A DNA stretch of 14,922 nt from Alphaproteobacteria bacterium UBA6187 (GTDB lineage: Bacteria > Pseudomonadota > Alphaproteobacteria > Rickettsiales > UBA6187), in NCBI GenBank assembly GCA_002422795.1, contig DITJ01000050.1:1-14922 (forward strand), given 5' to 3'. This document shows positions 1 to 6,383 of the stretch, one piece after another; position 1 is the first letter of the stretch; every line of letters starts with the position of its first letter. The translations under genes were made by a program, and so were the position numbers. The notes beneath the pieces were generated by a model that ran no database searches, was not told the DNA's origin, and saw only the letters and a list, made by a program, of their open reading frames with translations.

Positions 1-1
1 T

Positions 2-1075
2 GCCTGCCCATGTGCCTTGGGTTTGGCAACGCCTATGTCGATTATGGTAGGCACGGGACGTGGTGCGCAAGCTGGGGTTTTAATTAAAAATGCTGAAAGC
101 CTTGAGCTTATGGAAAAAATCAATGTACTGGTTATTGATAAAACCGGAACACTAACCGAAGGAAAACCAAAGCTAACCTCCGTTATTGTGGATAAAGGCT
201 ATAAGGGTGATGATGTATTAAAGCTAGCTGCCGCACTCGAAAAAGGCAGTGAACACCCTCTTGCCAGAGCTATAGTAGAAGGCGCGGAGTCTAAGGGTTT
301 AAAGCTTGAAAGTGCGAAAGATTTTGAATCATTCACAGGCAAAGGCGTTGCGGGAACAGTTGGCAAAAAGAAAGTTGCCCTTGGAAATGACAAGTTGCTC
401 AAAGCACTCAAGGTGCAAGAAACCGATTTAATAAAACAAGCCGATGAGTTGCGTAGTAAAGGTGAAACCGTGATGATGGTTGCTATTGACGGCAAGCTTG
501 CTGGCTTAATTGGCGTTGCTGACCCTATCAAGGCAACTACTAAGCAGGCTTTGCATGACTTACGCGCGGAGGGTATCCGTATTGTTATGCTTACCGGCGA
601 CAACGAAAAAACCGCAAAAGCCGTTGCCGGACAGTTGGAAATTGATGAAATCGAAGCAGGGGTTATGCCTGACCGCAAAAGTGAGGTCGTAAAACGCTTG
701 CAAAGTGAGGGCTATAAAGTTGCCATGGCTGGTGATGGGGTAAATGATGCTCCGGCCTTAGCGCAGGCCGATGTTGGCATTGCTATGGGAACGGGTGCAG
801 ACATTGCAATGGAAAGTGCCGAAATAACTCTGGTAAAAGGTGATTTGACGGGCATCATACGTGCCAGACGTTTGAGTGAAGCCACTATGAGTAATATTCG
901 CCAAAACCTGTTCTTTGCCTTTATTTACAATGCGGTTGGCGTTCCTGTAGCCGCAGGATTATTATATCCATTCTTTGGGATATTATTAAGCCCCATCATC
1001 GCCAGCGCGGCTATGACGTTTAGCTCGGTGTCTGTGATTTTGAATGCGTTGCGCTTGAAACGAGTGAAACTTTAA
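2..1075 (+). CDS. copA: Cu(I)-translocating P1B-type ATPase, C-terminal part (5' end outside window)
   Basis: ATP-driven inner-membrane pump exporting cytoplasmic Cu(I). The frame is open to the left edge, so the N-terminal metal-binding domains and first membrane helices are missing. The visible part (357 residues) opens on the transmembrane CPC motif (ACPCALGLATP, residues 1-11). It then shows the phosphorylation motif DKTGT (about 46-50), the SEHPLA loop of the nucleotide domain (about 83-88), TGDN (about 198-201) and the hinge GDGVND (about 244-249). The last two helices carry YN (about 309-310) and M-x2-SS (about 338-342), the P1B-1 signature that with CPC defines Cu(I)/Ag(I) specificity. 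The C-terminus is complete. The TAA stop overlaps the ATG of the YqaA-like gene, so the two are co-transcribed. Family is certain; copper specificity is inferred from motifs. Confidence 0.95.
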   Translation, partial: ACPCALGLATPMSIMVGTGRGAQAGVLIKNAESLELMEKINVLVIDKTGTLTEGKPKLTSVIVDKGYKGDDVLKLAAALEKGSEHPLARAIVEGAESKGLKLESAKDFESFTGKGVAGTVGKKKVALGNDKLLKALKVQETDLIKQADELRSKGETVMMVAIDGKLAGLIGVADPIKATTKQALHDLRAEGIRIVMLTGDNEKTAKAVAGQLEIDEIEAGVMPDRKSEVVKRLQSEGYKVAMAGDGVNDAPALAQADVGIAMGTGADIAMESAEITLVKGDLTGIIRARRLSEATMSNIRQNLFFAFIYNAVGVPVAAGLLYPFFGILLSPIIASAAMTFSSVSVILNALRLKRVKL

Positions 1076-1488
1076 TGGAGTTAATTTCTCTTTTTATAGT
1101 TTCATTCCTTGCAGCAACCATCCTGCCTGCACAATCAGAAATGGTGCTTGCCGGGCTGCAATTACAAGGAAAAATAAACCCACTTACCTTAGTTGTTGTA
1201 GCAACGCTCGGTAACGTGCTTGGTGCGGTCGTTAATTGGTTTTTGGGGCGATATTTAATTCATCTTAAAGAAAGGCGCTGGTTTCCCATAAAAGAAAGGA
1301 TGCTTAATAAGGCAACTGGTTCTTACCAAAAATGGGGCGTGTGGACTTTGTTATTAGCCTGGATGCCATTTATCGGTGATCCGCTTACGCTTGTTGCAGG
1401 AATTTTCAGAACAAATATTTGGCTTTTTCTGTTGCTTGTTACTATAGGTAAAGCTGCACGTTATATAGCTATAGTAATGATCTTTTGA
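1075..1488 (+). CDS. YqaA-like membrane protein, copy 1
   Basis: Small integral membrane protein of 137 residues in the YqaA group, related to the DedA/SNARE-associated (VTT) superfamily. Its biochemical role is unsettled; DedA relatives are linked to lipid scrambling and membrane homeostasis. Visible features: an N-terminal hydrophobic segment ending in PAQSEMVLAGL (about 19-29), a Gly/Asn-rich helix (GNVLGAVVNWFLGRYL, about 46-61), a basic loop with RRWFPIKERM, then GVWTLLLAWMPFIGDPLTL and a final helix. The start overlaps the copA stop (TAATG), implying translational coupling. A close paralogue lies on the other strand at 3742-4167, in another metal operon. Association with two separate metal modules suggests a membrane role in metal stress, but that is inference from context. 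Confidence 0.85.
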   Translation: MELISLFIVSFLAATILPAQSEMVLAGLQLQGKINPLTLVVVATLGNVLGAVVNWFLGRYLIHLKERRWFPIKERMLNKATGSYQKWGVWTLLLAWMPFIGDPLTLVAGIFRTNIWLFLLLVTIGKAARYIAIVMIF

Positions 1489-1492
1489 TTAT

Positions 1493-1541
1493 TATATCTT
1501 GACTTATATATAGTATATCTTGACTTATATATAGTATATCT
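1493..1541 (+). promoter_or_regulatory. Tandem 21-bp repeats upstream of arsR, probable ArsR operator/promoter
   Basis: Two perfect 21-bp direct repeats (1493-1513 and 1514-1534), followed by the first 7 bases of a third copy (1535-1541). Each unit contains TTGACT (1499-1504 and 1520-1525) inside an AT-rich TATA-type tract. The 21-bp period is two helical turns, so both boxes face the same side of the DNA. A 7-bp inverted repeat, TATATCT (1535-1541) and AGATATA (1550-1556), spans the arsR start. TTGACT boxes within TATA-rich tracts are common at arsR promoters. No -10 box at normal spacing is clear: TATATG at 1541-1546 lies 15 bases from the second TTGACT. The operator call is stronger than any promoter core assignment. 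Confidence 0.6.
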
Positions 1542-1543
1542 AT

Positions 1544-1891
1544 ATGTCCAGATATATGGATATATATAAAGCACTATCAGCCTTTGGGTCATTGTCACAA
1601 GAAACAAGGCTAAAAGCCTTTAAATTACTTGTTGAATATGGAAAAGGCGGCTGCGCTGCATGTACGCTTAGTGAAAAGCTGGGTGTGCCACAAAACACAT
1701 TGTCATTTCACTTATCGCATTTGAGTAATGCCGGATTAGTAAAATCCAAACGTGAGGGACGCTCAATAATCTACACTGCAAATTTTAAAGCAGTTGAAGG
1801 TTTAATGTCATATATGGCTGAGAATTGTTGTGCCTCCGATACCGTTGATTGCTTGACCTCAAAAAGAATTAAAAAGAACAAATTATGCTAA
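1544..1891 (+). CDS. arsR: ArsR/SmtB-family arsenic-responsive repressor
   Basis: Winged-helix repressor of 115 residues that would release the ars promoter when As(III) binds. The DNA-recognition region is LSEKLGVPQNTLSFHLSHLSNAGLV (about 42-66), followed by the beta-wing KSKREGRSIIYTAN (about 67-80). Candidate As(III) ligands are a C-terminal Cys pair plus a third Cys (C95, C96, C103), close to the Cys95/Cys96/Cys102 site described for Acidithiobacillus ferrooxidans ArsR and unlike the helix-3 CxC site of plasmid R773. An additional C37-x2-C40 and a final C115 are present. No clear ribosome-binding site precedes the first ATG. Met5 (position 1556) aligns better with typical family N-termini and may be the real start, possibly leaderless. 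Its end overlaps arsC by 7 bases. Confidence 0.92.
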   Translation: MSRYMDIYKALSAFGSLSQETRLKAFKLLVEYGKGGCAACTLSEKLGVPQNTLSFHLSHLSNAGLVKSKREGRSIIYTANFKAVEGLMSYMAENCCASDTVDCLTSKRIKKNKLC

Positions 1892-2361
1892 ACGTACTAT
1901 TCCTGTGCACTGGCAATTCATGCCGTTCAATTATGGCTGAGGCTACTTTAAACCATCTAGGCGGTGATAAATTTACGGCCTATAGCGCGGGTAGCTTTCC
2001 AACTGGTGAGGTGCATACGCTAAGTTTGGAAACTCTAAAAGCCAAAGGAATTGAAACAAACGGCTATCGTAGCAAGTCATGGGATGAGCTTGAAGGGCAA
2101 AAAATAGATATTGTCATTACTGTTTGTGATAATGCCGCAGGTGAGACTTGCCCCATATTCTTGGGCAAAACTATAAAGGCACATTGGGGCGTTCATGATC
2201 CTGCTAAATTTAAAGGCACAAACGAGGAAACTAAAGCCGAATTTGAACGCATCTATAAAATGCTAGAAAAGCGGATACGCGCTTTAATCAACTTACCGCT
2301 AGAGCAGGTGGACACAAGCGAATTACAACAACAATTAAATGCAATAGGTCAAGCAGCATGA
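1885..2361 (+). CDS. arsC: Arsenate reductase, thioredoxin-coupled (low-molecular-weight phosphatase fold)
   Basis: Cytoplasmic enzyme reducing As(V) to As(III), 158 residues. The phosphate-binding loop CTGNSCRS (C8 to S15) is the low-molecular-weight tyrosine-phosphatase signature. The second and third redox cysteines lie in VCDNAAGETCP (C81 and C89), matching the three-Cys relay of the Bacillus/Staphylococcus thioredoxin-type ArsC (Cys10, Cys82, Cys89). The general-acid Asp is in HDPA (about 104-107). The C-terminal segment after residue 125 is a charged helix. The ATG lies inside the last codons of arsR, and the gene's end overlaps acr3 by 4 bases (ATGA), so arsR, arsC and acr3 form one translationally coupled unit. 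Function is well supported by sequence and neighbours. Confidence 0.95.
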   Translation: MLNVLFLCTGNSCRSIMAEATLNHLGGDKFTAYSAGSFPTGEVHTLSLETLKAKGIETNGYRSKSWDELEGQKIDIVITVCDNAAGETCPIFLGKTIKAHWGVHDPAKFKGTNEETKAEFERIYKMLEKRIRALINLPLEQVDTSELQQQLNAIGQAA

Positions 2362-3401
2362 CTAAAAAAGAAGAAGCGCCACTTGGTATTTTTGGTCGAT
2401 ATTTAAGCCTATGGGTTGGGCTTTGTATTATAGCGGGTATTACGCTTGGTAATATTGTCCCCTCTTTATTTGAGGTGGTTGCTAAACTTGAATATGCCAA
2501 AGTTAATTTTGTGGTAGCCGTATTAATTTGGGTGATGATTTACCCGATGATGACACAAGTTGATTTTTCTAGCCTAAAAAATCTAGGCCGCCGCCCCAGA
2601 GGATTATGTATTACGCTGGTTGTTAATTGGCTTATAAAGCCTTTCACAATGGCAGCTCTTGGCGTTTTATTTTTTGAGCATGTATTTGCTGGATGGGTAA
2701 ACCCACAAGATGCAAAAGAATATATTGCTGGAATGATTTTGCTTGGCGTTGCCCCATGCACGGCTATGGTATTTGTTTGGAGTCAACTAACAAGAGGTGA
2801 TGCGGGTTACACGCTCGTTCAAGTGTCCATAAATGACATTATAATGGTATTTGCCTTTGCACCGATTACAGCTTTTTTGCTTGGCGTTACTGATATTGTC
2901 GTGCCATGGGAAACGTTATTATTATCGGTTATTCTCTACATTGTTATACCCTTGATAGCTGGCTACATAACACGCCATACATTAATAAAGAAAAATGACA
3001 ATGGTAAGGCGTTACAGCGCTTTGCTAGCCACCTTGAGCCATATTCGATTATAGGATTGCTTGCGACTGTAGTTTTGCTGTTCGGCTTTCAAGCTGAAAC
3101 AATCTTGGAAAAGCCAATGATTATAGGTTTGATAGCTGTTCCTCTGATTATTCAAAGCTACGGTATTTTTATTATTGCTTATGCTTGGGCATACTTTTGG
3201 AAAGTGCCGCATAACATAGCCGCACCTGCTGCGCTTATTGGCACATCAAACTTCTTTGAACTGGCTGTTGCAGTTGCTATTAGCCTATTCGGACTTCATT
3301 CTGGTGCAGCTCTTGCCACCGTTGTTGGTGTATTGGTGGAAGTGCCTGTTATGCTTTCGCTGGTGGCATTTGCCAATAGAACTAAGCGTAGCTTTATATA
3401 A
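2358..3401 (+). CDS. acr3: ACR3-family arsenite efflux transporter
   Basis: Inner-membrane exporter of arsenite, product of the preceding reductase, in the bile/arsenite/riboflavin transporter superfamily. It has 347 residues and about ten hydrophobic helices, the usual size for bacterial ACR3. The conserved Cys lies in GVAPCTAMVFVWSQLTRG (C134), and the conserved Glu in NFFELAVAVA (E301); in Corynebacterium ACR3 the equivalent Cys129 and Glu305 are needed for transport. ACR3 is often annotated arsB, but it is unrelated to the ArsB antiporter family and none of the ArsB features are seen. The start overlaps the arsC stop as ATGA. The 3' end overlaps the convergent DUF3147-like gene by 8 bases, and no terminator was found between the converging operons. 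Confidence 0.95.
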   Translation: MTKKEEAPLGIFGRYLSLWVGLCIIAGITLGNIVPSLFEVVAKLEYAKVNFVVAVLIWVMIYPMMTQVDFSSLKNLGRRPRGLCITLVVNWLIKPFTMAALGVLFFEHVFAGWVNPQDAKEYIAGMILLGVAPCTAMVFVWSQLTRGDAGYTLVQVSINDIIMVFAFAPITAFLLGVTDIVVPWETLLLSVILYIVIPLIAGYITRHTLIKKNDNGKALQRFASHLEPYSIIGLLATVVLLFGFQAETILEKPMIIGLIAVPLIIQSYGIFIIAYAWAYFWKVPHNIAAPAALIGTSNFFELAVAVAISLFGLHSGAALATVVGVLVEVPVMLSLVAFANRTKRSFI

Positions 3402-3732
3402 GGCTGGTAATATATCTATGCACAAAAAAACCAACCACCAGCAAAGCTAGTCCAACTCCATAACTCACCCAAAATCCATAATCAAATTTCTCCGCAAAAA
3501 AGAATGGAAGAAAGAAAAGCCAAGATACAGGAACACCTATAAGGATGCTTTTGGCAAAGGTTATGCTGGCGGCTGGATCTCGGTATTCTGCATAGGAAAA
3601 AGCGATAGCCAAAATGGATGCCAAGGGTAAGGCGATGATAAATCCTGCCAGTTCAGGTTTTTTGCCCGCTAGCCATGAACTAAACGCTATGGCGAGGGCT
3701 GCAACACCTGTTTTTGCAATAAATACTAGCAT
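3394..3732 (-). CDS. Small membrane protein, DUF3147-like
   Basis: Hydrophobic protein of 112 residues with about four transmembrane segments (roughly residues 3-22, 28-46, 60-80 and 88-107). The sequence between helices 1 and 2 is AGKKPELAGFIIALPLASILAIAF, and helices 2 and 3 are separated by a charged loop (SYAEYRDPAAS). It resembles the DUF3147 group of small proteobacterial membrane proteins, judged by eye. No catalytic or metal-binding residues stand out and no function is known. The ATG has a good ribosome-binding site (TAGGAG, about 7 bases upstream). It is the last gene of the minus-strand metal operon, 9 bases after the second YqaA gene, and its stop lies inside the convergent acr3 gene. 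Confidence 0.7.
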   Translation of the reverse strand: MLVFIAKTGVAALAIAFSSWLAGKKPELAGFIIALPLASILAIAFSYAEYRDPAASITFAKSILIGVPVSWLFFLPFFFAEKFDYGFWVSYGVGLALLVVGFFVHRYITSLI

Positions 3733-3741
3733 AGTAAACTC

Positions 3742-4167
3742 CTATAAAATGGTTAGAAGAAGCGCATAACGGCCTGCTTTACCGATGGTGACTAAAATTA
3801 AAAATATCCAGATGTTAGTTCTGAATATCCCGGCAACCAGTGTAAGTGGGTCGCCTATAAACGGCGTCCATGCTAGAAGTAATGTCCACACACCGTACTT
3901 CTGATACATGGCAGTCGCTTTATTCATCATACGGCCTTTTATCGGAAACCACTTTTTATCCTGAAAATGGATAAGGTAACGACCTAATAGCCAGTTTATA
4001 ACAGAACCAAGAACATTGCCGGTAGTCGCAACGATAAGCAAAAGCCATTTAGGATAATCTCCTGCAAAATGAAGTCCAGCAAGAACCATTTCAGACTGAG
4101 CCGGGAATATTGTTGCAGCCAATAAAGTAGATGCAAACAATATAACTAGATCAGACAAGTTGCTCAT
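3742..4167 (-). CDS. YqaA-like membrane protein, copy 2
   Basis: Paralogue (141 residues) of the protein at 1075-1488. Long identical blocks include PAQSEMVLAGL, FPIK, GVWTLLLAW, PFIGDPLTLVAGIFRTNIW and LVTIGKA; by eye roughly two thirds of residues match. The DNA differs at many synonymous positions, so this is not a recent duplication. Same fold expected: DedA/VTT-related integral membrane protein, role unknown. The start follows the DUF6488-like stop by 6 bases with only a weak ribosome-binding site (AATAGG), suggesting coupled translation. This copy sits inside an operon led by a CsoR/RcnR-type metal sensor, whereas copy 1 follows a copper ATPase. That repeated link to metal genes is the main functional clue. 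Confidence 0.85.
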   Translation of the reverse strand: MSNLSDLVILFASTLLAATIFPAQSEMVLAGLHFAGDYPKWLLLIVATTGNVLGSVINWLLGRYLIHFQDKKWFPIKGRMMNKATAMYQKYGVWTLLLAWTPFIGDPLTLVAGIFRTNIWIFLILVTIGKAGRYALLLTIL

Positions 4168-4173
4168 GATTGC

Positions 4174-4527
4174 CTATTGTTCCAAGCCTTCAAACGTGCC
4201 AGAAAAATTGGCATCGTAGAATTCGCCTTGGTCAGAGATAAGGACATATAATGTTTTGTCCTGAGCTTTATTATTAAGGCTTACAATGTAATAGCCCTCA
4301 CCCTTTCGGTTGATGGCTTTATCAGATGCTGAGATATTTTCCCATGATGCATCCAATTTGCTGCCTTCAATGTCAATCTGTTGTTTGACTACGGCAGCAA
4401 CATTGTTACCAGCTTCTATAATAGCCATTTCATTGCTAATGGGCTGTCCGCCGTGACCGCTGCCATGAGCAAAGGCAAGTTGAGAGGAGATTGCCATTAT
4501 GGCAAAGAATGAGAGAATTTTTTTCAT
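4174..4527 (-). CDS. Secreted protein, DUF6488-like, His-containing N-terminus
   Basis: Predicted periplasmic protein of 117 residues with a clear Sec signal peptide (MKKILSFFAIMAISSQLAFA, cleavage after residue 20). The mature protein would begin HGSGHGG, a short His/Gly run that could bind a metal ion at the N-terminus. The remainder is a small soluble domain ending in strands (GYYIVSLNNKAQDKTLYVLISDQGEFYDANFSG). It resembles the DUF6488 proteins found beside HupE/UreJ and RND metal-efflux genes, recognised by eye. No enzymatic motif is visible. RBS AGAGAAA lies before the ATG. The gene sits 34 bases downstream of the 44-residue microprotein and 6 bases upstream of YqaA copy 2. A periplasmic metal-binding or sensing role is inference. 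Confidence 0.75.
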   Translation of the reverse strand: MKKILSFFAIMAISSQLAFAHGSGHGGQPISNEMAIIEAGNNVAAVVKQQIDIEGSKLDASWENISASDKAINRKGEGYYIVSLNNKAQDKTLYVLISDQGEFYDANFSGTFEGLEQ

Positions 4528-4561
4528 AATATTTCTCTAATTAATGTTATTTTGTATAGCA

Positions 4562-4696
4562 TCAGTCATGTGAGTGACCGTGCTGTTCACTTGCTTCATG
4601 TGCCTGATTATATTTGTACAGGCCAAAAATCACTGATCCAAAAATTAACAGTACAATAACGCCAATTTTTATGTTCGATTTTGTTTCTTTATCCAT
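4562..4696 (-). CDS. 44-residue single-pass membrane microprotein with His-rich tail
   Basis: A short open frame (44 codons) with strong translation signals: GAGGA ends 7 bases before the ATG. The peptide starts MDKETKSNIK, continues with a transmembrane segment (IGVIVLLIFGSVIFGLY, about residues 11-27) and ends NQAHEASEQHGHSHD. That tail has four His in the last twelve or so residues (H33, H39, H41, H43). The N-terminus is charged and no cleavage site is seen, so it is probably an inner-membrane anchor with the His tail in the periplasm. It fits tightly between the anchor protein gene (33 bases upstream) and the DUF6488-like gene (34 bases downstream) in the same operon. It may be an accessory subunit or metal-presenting peptide. 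Function is unknown. Confidence 0.7.
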   Translation of the reverse strand: MDKETKSNIKIGVIVLLIFGSVIFGLYKYNQAHEASEQHGHSHD

Positions 4697-4729
4697 AGTA
4701 GTCCTCGGGTTTTTTTTGTTAAAAAGTGT

Positions 4730-5362
4730 TTAATTCATGCGTTTAATGTCAGTATACGCACCATTAGTTTGAAGCGTTAAGGTGACTGTTTCTTTATTGC
4801 GGTTACGCCAGAACCAGCCGTGATTACCATCGAATGCAGCTTCAATAGTGCCTTTATCAGTAGCTTGTCCAATGCCTTTGCCGTAGCCGTGATAGTCTAT
4901 GTTCAGTTTTTTGGAATCGCCGTGATTATCAAAGTTTACTTTGCCGGTGCTGGACCATTCGTAATGAACCTTATGGCCTTTTTTAAGCGATACCTTTATT
5001 TCTGTACCTTCGTTTGGTGCAAGCGTGATTTTCATTTCATCGTTGCGCACTTCGGCTGGTGTAGCGTTTTCTTCTTCATATGCAACAGGCTGAGGTTTTA
5101 CCTCTTCCGTTGCTGCTTGGGCAGACGATACGAGTTTTGCAACTTCTTCTTGTGCTGCCTCTGCTTCAAGAGACACTCGAATTTCGCCCATTTGTTGCAA
5201 GCCGGTAAGTTTGCCAATGCCGGTTGGGTCAATGGCATACTCGGCTGGCATTACGACTGTTGCCAGCAGCACACTTGCGCCGACGAGGGCAAGCAATGTG
5301 GATTTAATCAGCTTCTGAGTGGAAGGAAGCTCTCTGTCAGTGGGGATATTAGAATTATACAT
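4730..5362 (-). CDS. Single-pass 'transmembrane anchor' protein of metal-resistance operons
   Basis: Protein of 210 residues in a conserved but functionally unassigned group usually labelled 'transmembrane anchor protein'. The N-terminus MYNSNIPTDRELPSTQKL is followed by one transmembrane helix (about 19-40). Next comes the conserved PAEYAIDPTGIGKLTGL (about 39-55), a charged Ala/Glu-rich linker (about 60-105), and a C-terminal domain (about 108-210) rich in beta strands, His and aromatic residues (HKVHYEWSSTG, NHGDSK, DYHGYGKG, GNHGWFWRNR). The topology suggests an inner-membrane anchor with a periplasmic beta domain. The RBS is ACGAGGACAAC before ATG. It lies 26 bases downstream of the HupE-like gene, with which homologues are usually paired. 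It may assist the membrane partner; nothing shows catalysis. Confidence 0.8.
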   Translation of the reverse strand: MYNSNIPTDRELPSTQKLIKSTLLALVGASVLLATVVMPAEYAIDPTGIGKLTGLQQMGEIRVSLEAEAAQEEVAKLVSSAQAATEEVKPQPVAYEEENATPAEVRNDEMKITLAPNEGTEIKVSLKKGHKVHYEWSSTGKVNFDNHGDSKKLNIDYHGYGKGIGQATDKGTIEAAFDGNHGWFWRNRNKETVTLTLQTNGAYTDIKRMN

Positions 5363-5388
5363 AGTTGTCCTCGTTTATGTTTAAGATG

Positions 5389-6063
5389 TTACGATACGAT
5401 ATAGCCAGTGATCTGGTAGCCCATTAGCAGGAAACCAAGCATCATCATGAAGGCATTCGCGGTATAAGCGTGGCGCATGAAGCCGCCGGATTTACGCCAG
5501 TAAGTAATGGCAATCAAGATGGCAACGAGTGCCAGTATCTGACCGATTTCCACGCCGACATTGAAGAAAACAAGGTTTGCAAGCAGTCCATCCTGCGGAA
5601 GCTCGTAATCCAAAATCTTGGTGGCAAGGCCGAAACCGTGAAACAGACCGAATATAAATGTGGCGGCTTTGGTGTTGGGCTGGAAGCCAAACCAACGCTG
5701 GAATCCACCCATATTATCAAGTGCCTTGTACACGACAGAAAATCCGATAATGGCATCAATGATATAGGGGCTGATACTAATTTCCATCAAGACACCGGAA
5801 AGCAGTGTGATAACGTGACCAACAGCAAAGAGTGTGACGTAAATACCTACGTCTTTCAGGCGATAGAGAAAGAATATAACGCCAAATAAGAATAACAGAT
5901 GGTCGTAGCCCGTCATCATGTGCTTTGCGCCAAGATATATGAACGGAATAGCATGAACACCGGTAATTTCAGCAATATAGCCCTTATCCCCGGAGGTTAC
6001 ACCATGAGCAAACGCGGCATCGGCTAGAAAAAAACTGGCAATAAGTAGGAGTAGTATTCGCAT
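5389..6063 (-). CDS. HupE/UreJ-family membrane protein
   Basis: Membrane protein of 224 residues, HupE/UreJ_2-like, a family that includes proteins implicated in nickel or cobalt movement. It has an N-terminal signal-like segment (about 1-19) ending AFAHG, placing H20 at the mature start. About six or seven further hydrophobic helices follow. Conserved motifs: GAKHMMTGYDHLLFLFG (about 45-61), VGHVITL (about 81-87), FGLFHGFGLA (about 138-147) and FFNVGVEIGQ (about 166-175). The His and Asp residues in these helices are the likely metal-contacting positions. The start has a good RBS (AGAGG) and is 9 bases after the metal sensor gene. Family assignment is strong. Whether it imports, exports or inserts metal is unknown; its place in an efflux regulon argues against simple uptake. 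Confidence 0.85.
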   Translation of the reverse strand: MRILLLLIASFFLADAAFAHGVTSGDKGYIAEITGVHAIPFIYLGAKHMMTGYDHLLFLFGVIFFLYRLKDVGIYVTLFAVGHVITLLSGVLMEISISPYIIDAIIGFSVVYKALDNMGGFQRWFGFQPNTKAATFIFGLFHGFGLATKILDYELPQDGLLANLVFFNVGVEIGQILALVAILIAITYWRKSGGFMRHAYTANAFMMMLGFLLMGYQITGYIVS

Positions 6064-6072
6064 AAAGTGCCT

Positions 6073-6342
6073 CTATAAATATTTAGTGATTTCTTTGAGT
6101 TCTTTTATTTTTTTTCTAATTTCAGCGGGCTTAGCTCCTTCATCAACGTCAATACAGCCTTCTATATGGTCTTGCACCAGAGTTCTTTTGGCGTTGCCAA
6201 TAGCACTATAAACAGCTTGCATTTGTTGGGCTACTTCCAGACATGGCTTATCCTCTTCGAGCATGGAAATTATTTTTTTCAAATGACCATCAGCGCGTTT
6301 AAGGCGCTTTATAATATCTGGATGTGTGGCGTGTACATGCAT
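6073..6342 (-). CDS. CsoR/RcnR-family metal-responsive repressor
   Basis: All-helical DUF156 repressor of 89 residues. Start chosen at 6342 because GAAGAGG lies 5 bases upstream and the residues from here (MHVHATHPDIIKRLKRADGH) match family N-termini; an in-frame ATG at 6381 would add 13 atypical residues and touch the operator. Ligand positions: His at 2, 4 and 7 before helix 1, C34 (DKPCLEVAQQM), H59 and C63 (DHIEGC). C-H-C is the CsoR copper pattern (Cys36, His61, Cys65). An N-terminal His adds the fourth ligand of nickel/cobalt sensors such as RcnR (His3, Cys35, His60, His64) or InrS. Nickel, cobalt or copper are therefore all possible. It is divergent from the efflux arm and first in its own operon. 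Confidence 0.9.
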   Translation of the reverse strand: MHVHATHPDIIKRLKRADGHLKKIISMLEEDKPCLEVAQQMQAVYSAIGNAKRTLVQDHIEGCIDVDEGAKPAEIRKKIKELKEITKYL

Positions 6343-6383
6343 TTTTACCTCTTCATTCTTGACATTGCATAAACTTTCCATAT

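Noticed and set aside
3401..3442. Bidirectional terminator between acr3 and the convergent operon
   Set aside because: GCTGGT (3403-3408) and ACCAGC (3437-3442) form only a 6-bp stem with a 28-base loop inside a coding region; too weak to call.
4820..5404. Long plus-strand open frame opposite the anchor and HupE-like genes
   Set aside because: Cys/Phe-rich antisense shadow with no family resemblance; the opposite strand holds two recognisable genes with ribosome-binding sites.
6343..6381. Upstream ATG (6381) adding 13 residues to the CsoR/RcnR-type protein
   Set aside because: No ribosome-binding site, atypical residues, and it abuts the operator; the ATG at 6342 has GAAGAGG at good spacing and matches family N-termini.
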